Assembly (NCBI RefSeq): GCF_002127325.2 | Contig: NC_035436.2 | Span: 85,929,716-85,993,715 of the forward strand | Source: Helianthus annuus | Lineage: Eukaryota > Streptophyta > Magnoliopsida > Asterales > Asteraceae | Direction: 5' to 3' | DNA length: 64,000 bases | Part shown: positions 21,693 through 33,974 of the stretch, one piece after another | Layout: the number at the start of each line of letters is the position of its first letter | Numbering within the stretch: position 1 is the stretch's first letter | Notes under the pieces: model-generated | The model's input: only the letters and a program-made list of their open reading frames with translations | The model's database searches: none | What the model was told of the DNA's origin: nothing | Position numbers and translations under genes: made by a program

Positions 21693-24600
21693 TGTAACAT
21701 TTGTGCTTGAAATCATTGTGGACAGTTCAATTGTCAATAAAACAACGTTATTTGATCCCAATGTTTGTTTGGTTATGCTTTACATTTTTCATGTTTTGAC
21801 TTTTGTTCAATTTCAAACTCTACATCGCTTTCTGGAGAACTATACGCAAACTGGTGCGTAAACGTACTCAGTTTAATGCGACAAATACTCCGGAACATCA
21901 ACATATACTCAACATACCTTAAATAACCTTTACATAACTTAGAAATGAGTTTTGAAGGCTTTGGTATGGCAAAAACAAGTTAATTCGCTTACAGGGACTA
22001 AACTTGACAAACTGCGAAAGTATGCCAATTTGAACTGTAACAGACATTTCGAAACATGACCATAAGTTAAACATACCATAAATATCTTCTCCATAGCTTA
22101 GAAATAGGCTTTGAGGTGTTCGGTGTGCTAAAATAAACTTTTGGGACATTAAGGGACTAAAAGTGTCAAAAAGTGCATAAGTTTGCACTTTCGCGCATAA
22201 CTTACGTTCTGAATACATCCGGACATCCAAAAATTTATGTAAGCATCATAATATTATGCCTTAGTGTTTGGCATAAGAAAAATCCATTCGTCGCACAATT
22301 TGGATCGTTTTTCGCGCTTATGCGCATTCCGTCGTAATTAACCGAACATCGCGATCGTACGACCAAACGAACCAACATCCGACATATTTTTGAGCATGTT
22401 TCATGTCCTCAAAGTTTAGGCATCATTTTAGGGCCTTAAAAATGGCTTAACGGGCCTTAAACATGTCGGAAATGGCCCTAAACCACAACAGGGACCTAAA
22501 CTGTCATTTCTGAAACTTGTTTTCTGATCTAGACTACCAGGCGGGGCGCGTAAGACCATGTCTAAATCTTACACGGGCCGCGTCAGACTTCCAGACCAGA
22601 TTCAATGTTTTGATCCACTTGCAGCAACCTTTCGATCACCCAAAGGGCAACGCCACGTGTCAAAACCCTATGGTGGGGGCAAAATAAGCCACCACAACTT
22701 TGTGACAAGTGTACGTATTGATCGTGGCACGATATTCAAGGAACGATCCTAACGGACTTGCTTTTCCTATAAATACCCCCCCCTTTTGGTTAAAAACCCA
22801 CAAAATCTGATCTAAAGCTCTAAGTTGAGGCCTTTGCTTCATACCTGAGCTCTTGGATCGAGATTAGCTTTCGGGGACCCTTCGTAAGTGTTCTTTCATT
22901 ATTTTATTCGCCTTTCGAGTCCGAAAGTCAAGCTTTGTTTGACTTTCTGCGTTGACCAGCCTATGGTCCACACGAAGTTCGTTGGAACTTCATAACGTGA
23001 GCGTGATCACGATGGTTATAGTCCGTAGTGACTATACCTACTGATTACCACGTTATCTAGGCTCAGTGACGAGTCGTAGTTTCGGCCAAAATGCGCATTC
23101 TTGCGTATTTTGTAACCAAACTACTCATGGGTATCAAAACCGTTTGTTTTGATACCAAACCTGTTTTCTAAACTTAGTTAAGCATGTGTTAACATGCTTA
23201 GCTCGTCACTTTTAGTATAGTGCTTATATAGGGTCGTAAGGTAAGCGATCTAAACAATCGCTTATACTTTCGGACCCGACCCATTTGGTCGATCATTAGG
23301 ATCCGACCAAACACATTAGGTGACCATAGTTGTATAGGGAATAACCTTCCGAGGTTATACCTTATGGTCACAATGTTAGGCGTTCCAAACGCGTTTTACG
23401 CGAACGACGCGTTAAGGAAGCATAAGCTACCTAAACAGGTCGTAATGGGTCGTAAGCACTTAGGTTAAGTTTCATTTTAGTATGTGGGCTTTGTTAAACC
23501 ATATTGCACGAGTCTCCATACTCGTTTGGTTTACAAACCCTCATTCTATCCAAATCCTCCGATTTAGGTCCGGTATATTAACATAGTTACCTATATTAGG
23601 TGCCGTTTGATATCCGTGATCTCTAGCATTATTTGGTTGTTATACAAGAACTTCAAAGTAATCTCAGGTGAGTACACTGAACCCTATCTTTTAAATGTTT
23701 TCAAGGTGTTTATGTGAGTACATAGACCCCTCTTTTACTGTTTTCCAAACTGTTTTGGGGTGGAACACATGTACCTACTTGTTACTTTTATGCTTTCAAT
23801 GTTTTCATATCATATGCTTATTATGTTCGTCAGTACATATATGGTACATGATTTCATTGTGTTTATGCTATGTATGTCCATTGTGTGCATACTTAGTACA
23901 ATCGATTTACAATACATTTTCATGCTATGTATGCCCATTGTGTGCATGCTTAGTACATTGCTTTACATTACAATTTTATGCTATGTATGCCCATTATGTG
24001 CGTACTTAGTACAATTATTCATCACATGCTTACATTTTGGTATGACATTTGGTTTGTTCAAATGATACAATGTACATTCATTAACATTAGCTACGCCACT
24101 CGTTAGTAGGTAATGGTACCATAGGACTTGACAACTCCCATTCCTGAAATCTCGGGTTTGTTTAGATTGGAAGGAATGACCGAATTCGATAAACAATAAC
24201 ACATATAGACCTTTAATTTGTTTAAAGGTCTATCATCACAGTCACAAAGGCTTGAATGTATGAATTTTCACAATACCGCATAAATGTTTTTATCAGTATA
24301 GCATGCAATTGTTCCACAAAACATAACTTTGAATTAAACTATGTTTAATTCAATACCCTGTTTTTGTGCATTTTACCTATGGCCCAATTGATATATTTTC
24401 ACATGCCATACATGATATTTTGGATACACATTATATGATTTACAGTAAACATAAACAATTTGACAATTATATACACACTTGGTGGTTTACATTAGACATG
24501 AACAATTTTGATATGGTTTACACAATAACACTTGACAATTGATTTATACACGAACAATTTACATGGTGGTTGGTTTGGGTAAATGGTTTGAGTAACGTGG

Positions 24601-25242
24601 CGTATGTAATATGATACAAACATGGTGGATACGCCGCTGGTACTTCCTATATTTAAATGTTTGTATAATATTACCTATCGTAGCATTATCATTTCAGTTT
24701 AGACATATTACGTTTTACACAAATAACATATTCTTCACAAGACATTATTTTTACAAACAACTTATCTTATGCAAACTCATTTTACTAGGTTCATTTAACC
24801 TTACACTTTATTTACACATATCATCTGATCTTATCGTTTTTCATATGATTTACAAAACAAAACAATTTACGAGGTTCATGACTGACTGTTATTAAACGTT
24901 TTCTTTAAACTTAAGTCATGAATCCCATTTTCACAAAACCTATGTATCTCACAGGCATTTTTATGCTGACGTACCTACTTTCACATGTATTTTCAGGAGC
25001 TGTCGCCTAGGATGAGGATTGTGATACTAGGGCGGACCTATACCTTAGAGACATAAAACGAAGATAGACTTAGTTTGAATATGTTCTAAACACTTTATTT
25101 CCTGCTTTGAAACAATGTAACACTCGTGGTTGATAAATAAAATATAACTTTGTATGCCAAAGTTATGAAACAAATAATTCTGTCCCAACACTCCCCGGCG
25201 TTTCCGCCGCGGTTGTATGTTATACGCGGTCGGGGTGTGACA
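21693..25242 (+). repeat. Gypsy B 5' LTR
   Basis: Contains two diverged ~159-bp units with AGGGACTAAA anchors at 21993 and 22152, and a block at about 22150-22480 shared with the Gypsy D LTR. A short dyad-rich stretch lies at 22536-22600 and a TATA box at 22768. An AT-rich tail has repeated CTATGTATG(C/T)CCATTGTG units near 23865-24000. Open frames in the tail (23695-24009, 24611-24895) recur in the 3' LTR and have no domain. Confidence 0.95.
22768..22775 (+). promoter_or_regulatory. Gypsy B LTR TATA box
   Basis: TATAAATA followed by a C run. The copy in the 3' LTR is at 31497-31504. Confidence 0.6.
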
Positions 25243-25262
25243 GAAGAGTTGGTATCAGAGCC
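25243..25262 (+). promoter_or_regulatory. Gypsy B primer binding site
   Basis: GAAGAGTTGGTATCAGAGCC follows the LTR; TTGGTATCAGAGC matches initiator methionine tRNA. Confidence 0.92.
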
Positions 25263-25847
25263 AATGGTTATAGGGAATTAGGTTATTAGTAATGCTTTGA
25301 CCTAGACTATAACCTTCTAGGACCCTAACACAAGTTATCTTGTGTTTAGATTTTAAAACATGCACTTCACCTATGCTTAGGTGATAACCACAACGAGAAT
25401 AGCGATTCCGAATCGGCTTTGAAAATTAATCATCTGTTCTAGGATGATTGATTACTCGGTTTTGAACCCTCTGTTATATGGTTTTGAACCCCTTTGAATT
25501 TTCAAAATCTCGTCAAAGTTATGGGTTTTAATAATGTGAACACGTGCAAACTGGAAGAGTGAATGCCTGTACCCCGGGTTTTCTGTCTAAGGCTAGAGTG
25601 TTCGTACAAATCCACATAATCGGACTAGTCACTCTTACCTGGGAACTCTTGGGGTGAGTGTTCGCTTATAGGCGAGCATGTCTTCGCAATATATTATTTT
25701 TGACCCATTTACTTTGATTAGACATTGTGTATCGCTTGTTTGCTTAGCGATGCATAATCATCATCTTTGCTTTTGTTGATTTTGTTTCATCTCATTCTCT
25801 TCATCCAATCATCTCACTCGTTTCCTTTCATGTTTTCCTCTTCTAGA

Positions 25848-28800
25848 ATGCCTCCTCGACGCGACAATCAAGTAGCAAATGCCGAACTGGCAGAAATTAT
25901 TGCACAGCAAATGGCTGCTGCACTTCCAAACATCTTTGCTCAATGGAATCAAGCCAATAACAACAACAATGCTCCATGCAATTTCAAGAATTTTAACTCG
26001 GCTAAACCACTCAAGTTTAGTGGTTCTGAGGGAGCAACTGGGCTTCTTCAATGGTTCGAGAGCATTGAGAATACATTCCGTCACGTGCAGTGTTCTGACA
26101 ATCGCAAGGTCGAGTTTTCTTCGAGTGTGTTTCAGAAGAGGGCTCTTACGTGGTGGAACGGGGTAATGAGGGACAGTGGTGCAGAAGTTGCTCTAGCTCA
26201 GACATGGGCTGAACTTAGGGCACTAATGATGAGGGAGTTCTGTCCTCGTGATGAACAGCGAGCCTTGGAGAAGGAGTTTGATGACTTAAAACAATACAGT
26301 GGCGAGCACCGAGCATATACTGATAGGTTTGAGGAGTTGAGTCTGCTTTGCCCGACAATGGTTGCCCCACTCGACAAGGCCATCGAAAGGTACACCGACG
26401 GCCTACCTGACTCGGTACAAGACATCATTACTGGTAGTAACCCTACCACACTCCGTCAGGCGATCGAGTTATCAGCGACACTGACTGAGTCGCAGATTTG
26501 AAAGGGACAGCTGCACAAAAAGGGTGACAAGGGTAAGAAGCAGGCAGCTGACCAAGAAGATAGCAAGAAAGGTTAAAACAAGAAGGGAAAGGATCTGGTT
26601 CCTCAAGGGGGTCAAGGAAGCGTAAGGCTTCCCAAAATTTTGCTGTCACTGCCCAGGTTAACCAGGCAGCTCCCAACCAACCCGCACAGCCTCCAGCGAA
26701 GAAACCTTATGCAGGGAATGCACCATTGTGCAAAAGATGCAACGGTCACCATCAACCGCAATTCCCGTGCCGTATCTGTACTAACTGTGGGAAGCTAGGT
26801 CATCTTGCTGGTGTTTGTCGCTTTGCTCAGAATCAGGCAGTTCAGAACCCGGTTCAACAAATTGCTCAACCTTTTGCTCAGCAACAAGGTCAAGTTGCAC
26901 GACCTCATTTTCCTCCTGGTTCGTGCTACAATTGTGGGGATCTGACCCACTACAGAAACCGGTGCCCAAGGCTAGCCAACCAGAATCAGAATCAGGCTCA
27001 GGCTCGAGGTCGAGTCTTCAACATGAACGCTAAAGAGGCACAAGCAGATGATAATGTGGTGAACGGTACGATCTTTATTAATAATCAGCCAGCATATGTT
27101 CTTTTTGATTCAGGTGCCGATAAGAGTTTTGTGTCGTTATCTTTTGAACCATTACTTCGTGTGTCTAGAACGAAACTAGGTAAACCATTGACAGTAGAAG
27201 TGGCGAATGGTGAACCCATTGTTCTTAATTCTGTTCTCCGCAACTGCCAATTGAACCTTAACAACCATCTTTTTCCTATTGACCTCACGCCTATGCAACT
27301 TGGAAGCTTCGACATTATTGTGGGTATGGATTGGTTAGCCAAGCATCACGCAGAGATAGTTTGTTTTGAGAAGATCATTCGCATGCCGCTTTCGTCAGGT
27401 GAGATCCTACAGGTTCGTGGTGAGAAACCTGCTGGTGATCTCAAACTCATGTCTTGTTTTATAGCTCGGAAGTATCTGCGGAAGAACTACGTGGCATTTT
27501 TGGCACATGTCATAGCAGATAAGGGCAAAGGTAAATCTATTCAAGATATTCCTGTTGTTCGGGATTATTCTGAGGTATTCCCTGAAGATTTACCTGGTCT
27601 ACCCCCAGCACGCCAAGTCGAGTTCCGTATTGATCTCGTACCTGGTGCAAATCCCATTGCCAGAGCTCCATATCATCTTGCACCGTCCGAGATGCAAGAG
27701 TTGTCTAAGCAGCTGCAGGAACTCTCTGACAAAGGCTTTATCCGTCCTAGCTTTTCACCTTGGGGTGCTCCCGTTCTTTTTGTCAAAAAGAAGGATGGAT
27801 CTTTTAGGATGTGTATCGATTATCGTGAGCTTAACAAGCTTACCATCAAGAATCGATATCCCCTACCTCGCATCGATGATCTCTTTGATCAATTGCAAGG
27901 CGCTTCTTATTTTTCAAATATTGATCTGCGATCTGGATATCATCAACTCCGTGTGCATGAAGAAGATATTCCCAAGATAGCGTTCCGCACTCGCTATAGG
28001 CATTATGAGTTCACAGTCATGCCATTCGGTTTGACTAATGCTCCTGCTGTTTTCATGGACTTGATGAATAGGGTCTGCAAGCCTTATTTGGATAAGTTCA
28101 TCATCGTTTTCATTGATGACATCTTGATTTATTCTAAGACGCGAGCTGATCATGAGCAACATCTTCGTCTTACGTTGGAACTCCTAAAGAAAGAGCAACT
28201 TTTCGCCAAATTCTCCAAGTGTGAATTCTGGCTTAAAGAGGTTCAATTCTTAGGACATATTGTCAACGAACAAGGTATTCATGTAGATCCCTCCAAGATC
28301 AGTGCGATTAGGGATTGGGATACGCCTACTATTCCTACTGAAGTTCGTTCTTTTCATGGTCTAGCGGGTTATTATCGCCGCTTCATTGAGAACTTCTCAA
28401 AGATTGCAGTTCCTCTAACTGCCCTAACTCAGAAGAACAAGCCATTTGATTGGGGATTCAAGCAAGAGGAAGCGTTTCTGACTTTGAAACGAAAACTTTG
28501 CGACGCGCCTGTTCTAACTTTGCCCGAGGGCAATGATGATTTCGTCGTTTATTGCGACGCATCTAAATTAGGTCTTGGCTGCGTCCTGATGCAAAGAAAC
28601 AAAGTCATAGCATACGCATCGAGGCAGTTGAAGATACATGAGAAGAACTACACCACTCATGATCTTGAGTTGGGTGCAGTTGTCTTCGCTCTTAAGATCT
28701 GGAGACACTATTTGTACGGTACAAAATGTGTGGTTTTCACGGACCACAAAAGTCTTCAGCATATCTTCAATCAGAAAGAACTCAACATGAGGCAGCGACG

Positions 28801-30386
28801 TTGGGTGGAGCTTCTAAACGACTATGACTGCGAAATTCGCTACCATCCTGGTAAGGCGAATGTCGTAGCCGATGCTTTGAGTCGCAAGGAACGTACTAAG
28901 CTTCATTGTGTTCGTGTCCAATCTGTTATTCAAGCTCAATTCGATATCTAAGGCCGTATTTCTCAGGCTCAACAATCTTGTGTTTCGCAAGGTTTGATGG
29001 ATAAGGAATTTCCTTATCACATAACACCTGCTCTTGAACTGAAGGACAATGGATCGTATTACTTCATGGACCGTTTGTGGGTCCCGAGCCAAGATAACCT
29101 TCGTACCTTGCCTATGGATGAAGCCCATAAGTCTCGTTATTCTATTGATCCTGGCTCAGATAAGATGTATAAGGATCTTCGTATTCAGTATTGGTGCTTG
29201 GTATGAAGAAAGACATTGCCTTATATGTATCAAAATGCCTTACTTGTCTTAAGGTTAAGGCTGAACATCAGCGTCCTTCCGGTTTATTGGAACAACCAGA
29301 GATCCCAGTTTGGAAATGGGAAAACATTACTATGGATCTCATTACTAAACTCCCGCGCACAAAGAAAGGTCACGATGCCATCTGGGTAGTTGTTGATCGT
29401 CTTACTAAATCAGCGCATTTCTTGCCAATCCGTGAGGATTTTTCGGCTGACAAACTTGCTAAAATCTACGTGGATGAAATAGTAGCTTGACATGGTGTTC
29501 CTTTGAACATCATTTCTGACAGAGATGCTCGTTTCACTTCTCATTTTTGGAGAACCATGCAATCTGCTATGGGGTCCCAACTTAATCTGAGCATAGCTTA
29601 TCATCCGCAAACGAATGGTCAATCTGAAAGAACAATCCAGACACTGGAGGATATGCTTAGAGCTTGTTGATCGATTTTGGTGGTAGTTGGGATTCACATC
29701 TTCCATTGATTGAATTCTCCTACAACAACAGTTATCACTCCAGCATCAACATGGCTCCTTTCGAGGCTCTCTATGGTCGAAAATGTCATTCACCAGTCTG
29801 CTGGAATGAGATCGGTGAGGCTCAGCTTACTGGACCTGCCCTCATTTTAGAGACAACTGATAAGGTAAAGAAAGTTCATGATAACCTTCAGACAGCTAGA
29901 AGCCGTCAAAAGAGTTACGCGGACCTAAAACGCAAGCCCTTGGATTTTCAAGTCGGTGATCGTGTATTACTTAAGGTCTCACCTTGGAAAGGTGTGATCA
30001 GATTTGGAAAGAAAGGAAAACTTGCACCTAGATACATTGGACCATTCAAGATCGTCGAAAGAATCGGTAAGGTAGCCTACAGACTTGAGTTACCTCCTGA
30101 ACTTGGAAATGTTCATCCAACCTTTCACGTGTCCAATCTCAAGAGGTGTTTAGCTGATAAGAACATCCACATACCGCTTGACGAAATTCGTGTTGATAAA
30201 ATACTGAAATTTGTTGAGAAACCGGTGGAAATCATGGAACGTGAAGTCAAGTGGCTTAAACGCAAGCACATTCCTTTGGTCAAGGTTCGCTGGGAATCTA
30301 AACGTGGACCCGAGTTTACTTGGGAACGCGAAGATCAAATGAAGGCAAAGTACCCGCATCTTTTTCCACGAGTTTCCTCTAAATAA
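25848..30386 (+). pseudogene. gag-pol: Gypsy B gag-pol polyprotein with chromodomain (broken)
   Basis: The start MPPRRDNQ at 25848 is preferred over 25767 because the intervening residues are hydrophobic and not gag-like. Gag core includes GLLQWFESIENTF. It is followed by zinc knuckles [14 protein letters not shown] and [14 protein letters not shown], protease [11 protein letters not shown] with FIDDIL, RNase H with TDHKSLQH, integrase with its zinc motif ([11 protein letters not shown]), TMDLI and [10 protein letters not shown], and a C-terminal chromodomain-like region ([13 protein letters not shown]). Breaks are TGA at 26499-26501, a frame change before 26726, TAA at 28949-28951, a frame change near 29195, TGA at 29488-29490 and a frame change near 29660. 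The long open piece 26726-28951 spans zinc knuckles to RNase H. Confidence 0.95.
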
Positions 30387-30403
30387 ATTTCGGGACGAAA
30401 TTT
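30385..30403 (+). promoter_or_regulatory. Conserved palindrome before the Gypsy B polypurine tract
   Basis: AAATTTCG-GGA-CGAAATTT, perfect 8-bp arms, overlaps the end of the coding frame about 20 bp before the 3' LTR. The same palindrome occurs in Gypsy E at 63646-63664. Confidence 0.6.
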
Positions 30404-30407
30404 CCAC

Positions 30408-30420
30408 AAGTAGGGGAGAC
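30408..30420 (+). promoter_or_regulatory. Gypsy B polypurine tract
   Basis: AAGTAGGGGAGAC directly precedes the 3' LTR. Confidence 0.85.
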
Positions 30421-33400
30421 TGTAACATTTGTGCTTGAAATCATTGTGAACAGTTCAATTATCAATAAAACAACTTTATTTGATCCCAATGTTTGTTTGG
30501 TTATGTTTTACATTTTTCATGTTTTGACTTTTGTTCAATTTCAAACTCTACATCGCTTTCTGGAGAACTATACGCAAACTGGTGCATAAACGTACTTAAT
30601 TTAATGCGACAAATACTCCGGAACATCAACATATACTCAACATACCTTAAATAACCTTTACAAAACTTAGAAATGAGTTTTGAAGGCTTTGGTATGGCAA
30701 AAACAAGTTAATTCGCTTACAGGGACTAAACTTGACAAACTGCGAAAGTATGCCAATTTGAACTGTAACAGACATTCCGGAACATGACCATAAGTTAAGC
30801 ATACCATAAATATCCTCTCCATAGCTTAGAAATAGGCTTTGAGGTGTTCGGTGTGCTAAAATAAACTTTTGGGTCATTAAGGGACTAAAAGTGTCAAAAA
30901 GTGCATAAGTTTGCACTTTCGCGCATAACTTACGTTCTGAATACACCCGGACATCCAAAAATTTATGTAAGCATCATAATATTATGCCTTAGTATTTGGC
31001 ATAAGAAAAATCCATTTGTCGCACAATTTGGATCGTTTTTCGCGCTTATGCACATTCCGTCGTAATTAACCGAACATCGCGATCGTACGACCAAACGAAC
31101 CAACATCCGACATATTTTTGAGCATGTTTCATGTCCTCAAAGTTTAGGCATCATTTTAGGGCCTTAAAAATGGATTAACGGGCCTTAAACATGTCGGAAA
31201 TGGCCCTAAACCACATCAGGGACCTAAACTGTCATTTCTGAAACTTGTTTTCTGATCTGGACTCCCAGGCGAGGCGCGTAAGACCATGTCAAAATCTTAC
31301 GCGGGCCGCTTCAGACTTACAGACCATATTCAATGTTTTGATCCACTTGCAGCAACCTTTCGATCACCCAAAGGGCAACCCCACGTGTCAAAACCCTATG
31401 GTGGGGGCAAAATAAGCCACCACAACTTTGCGACAAGTGTACGGATTGGATCGTGGCACGATATTCAAGAAACGATCCTAACGGTCTTGCTTTTCCTATA
31501 AATACCCCCCTTTTTGGTTAAAAACCCACAAAATCTGATCTAAAGCTCTAAGTTGAGGCCTTTGCTTCATACCTGAGCTCCTGGATCGAGATTAGCTTTC
31601 GGGGACCCTTCGTAAGTGTTCTTTCATTCTTTTATTCGCCTTTCGAGTCCGAAAGTCAAGCTTTGTTTGACTTTCTGCATTGACCAGCCTATGTTCCACA
31701 CGAAGTTCGGTGGAACTTCATAACGTGAGCGTGATCACGATGGTTATAGTCCGTAGTGACTATACCTACTGATTACCACGTTATCTAGGCTCAGTGACGA
31801 GTCATAGTTTCGGCCAAAATGCGCATTCTTGTGTACTTTGTAACCAAACTACTCGTGGGTATCAAAACCGATTGTTTTGATACGAAACCTGTTTTCTAAA
31901 CTTAGTTAAGCATGTGTTAACATGCTTAGCTCGTCACTTTTAGTATAGTGCTTATATAGGGTCGTAAGGTAAGCGATCTAAACAATCGCTTATACTTTCG
32001 AACCCGACCCATTTGGTCGATCATTCGGATCCGACCAAACACATTAGGTGACCATAGTTGTATAGGGAATAACCTTCCGAGGTTATACCTTATGGTCACA
32101 ATGTTAGGCGTTCCAAACGCGTTTTACGCGAACGACGCGTTAAGGTAGCATAAGCTACCTAAACGGGTCGTAATGGGTCGTAAGCACTTAGGTTAAGTTT
32201 CATTTTAGTATGTGGGCTTTGTTAAACCATATTGCACGTGTCTCCATACTCGTTTGGTTTACAAACCCTCATTCTATCCAAATCCTCCGATTTAGGTCCG
32301 GTATATTAACATAGTTACCTATATTAGGTGCCGTTTGATATCCGTGATCTCTAGCATTATTTCATTGTTATACAAGAACTTCAAAGCAATCTCAGGTGAG
32401 TACACTGAACCCCCCTTATAAATGTTTTCAAGGTGTTTATGTGAGTACATAGACCCCTCTTTTACTGTTTTCCAAACTGTTTTGGGGTGGAACACATGTA
32501 CCTACTTGTTACTTTTATGCTTTCAATATTTTCATATCATATGCTTATTATGTCCGTTAGTACATATATGGTACATGATTTCAATGTGTTTATGCTATGT
32601 ATGTCCATTGTGTGCATACTTAGTACAATCGATTTACAATACATTTTCATGCTATGTATGCCCATTGTGTGCATGCTTAGTACATTGCTTTACATTACAA
32701 TTTTATGCTATGTATGCCCATTGTGTGCGTACTTAGTACAATTATTCATCACATGCTTACATTTTGGTATGACATTTGGTTTGTTCAAATGATACAATGT
32801 ACATTCATTAACATTAGCTACGCTACTCGTTAGTAGGTAATGGTACCATAGGACTTGACAACTCCCATTCCTGAAATCTCGGGTTTGTTTGGATTGGAAG
32901 GAATGACCGAATTCGATAAACAATAACACATATAGACCTTTAATTTGTTTAAAGGTCGATCATCACAGTCACAAAGGCTTGAATGTATGAATTTTCACAA
33001 TACCGCATAAATGTTTGTATCAGTATAGCATGCAATTGTTCCACAAAACATAACTTTGAATTAAACTATGTTTAATTCAATACCCTGTTTTTGTGCATTT
33101 TACCTATGGCCCAATTGATATATTTTCACATGCCATACATGATATTTTGGATACACATTATATGATTTACAGTAAACATAAACAATTTGACAATTATATA
33201 CACACTTGGTGGTTTACATTAGACATGAACAATTTTGATATGGTTTACAGAATAACACTTGACAATTGATTTATACACGAACAATTTACATGGTGGTTGG
33301 TTTGGGTAAATGGTTTGAGTAACGTGGCGTATGTAATATGATACAAACATGGTGGATACGCCGCTGGTACTTCCTATATTTAAATGTTTGTATAATATTA

Positions 33401-33969
33401 CCTATCGTAGCATTATCATTTCAGTTTAGACATATTACGTTTTACACAAATAACATATTCTTCACAAGACATTATTTTTACAAACAACTTATCTTATGCA
33501 AACTCATTTTACTAGGTTCATTTAACCTTACACTTTATTTACACATATCATCTGATCTTATCGTTTTTCATATGATTTACAAAACAAAACAATTTACGAG
33601 GTTCATGACTGACTGTTATTAAACGTTTTCTTTAAACTTAAGTCATGAATCCCATTTTCACAAAACCTATGTATCTCACAGGCATTTTTATGCTGACGTA
33701 CCTACTTTCACATGTATTTTCAGGAGCTGTCGCCTAGGATGAGGATTGTGATACTAGGGCGGACCTATACCTTAGAGACATAAAACGAAGATAGACTTAG
33801 TTTGAATATGTTCTAAACACTTTATTTCCTGTTTTGAAACAATGTAACACTCGTGGTTGATAAATAAAATATAACTTTGTATGCCATAGTTATGAAACAA
33901 ATAATTCTGTCCCAACACTCCCCGACGTTTCCGCCGCGGTTGCATGTTATACGCGGTCGGGGTGTGACA
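30421..33969 (+). repeat. Gypsy B 3' LTR
   Basis: 3549 bp, colinear with the 5' LTR. Differences are denser in the first third (about 17 in the first 640 bp by hand) than in the last 1.5 kb (about 14). Confidence 0.95.
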
Positions 33970-33974
33970 ACTAT

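Larger units (their letters stand above)
21693..33969 (+). mobile_element. Gypsy B: complete Tekay-type chromovirus, 12.3 kb
   Basis: LTRs of 3550 bp (21693-25242) and 3549 bp (30421-33969), each starting TGTAACATTTG and ending GTGTGACA, with target duplication ACTAT. The interior has a primer site, gag with two zinc knuckles, protease, RT, RNase H, integrase and a C-terminal chromodomain-like region, then a polypurine tract. Gene order and chromodomain place it in the Tekay/Del chromoviruses. Several stops and frameshifts make it defective. Hand counting suggests about 2% LTR divergence. Confidence 0.95.

Noticed and set aside
23695..24202. Overlapping Cys-rich frames on both strands with repeated CYVCPLCA
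   Set aside because: The Cys pattern comes from a short DNA tandem repeat in the LTR and appears in several frames, so it is not a zinc finger gene.
24611..24895. 94-codon frame identical in both Gypsy B LTRs (also 33338-33622)
   Set aside because: Identity follows from the LTR pair; the protein is low-complexity hydrophobic sequence from AT-rich DNA.
25767..25847. Upstream Met giving a longer Gypsy B gag
   Set aside because: The added residues are hydrophobic and unlike gag N-termini; MPPRRDNQ at 25848 matches the family style.
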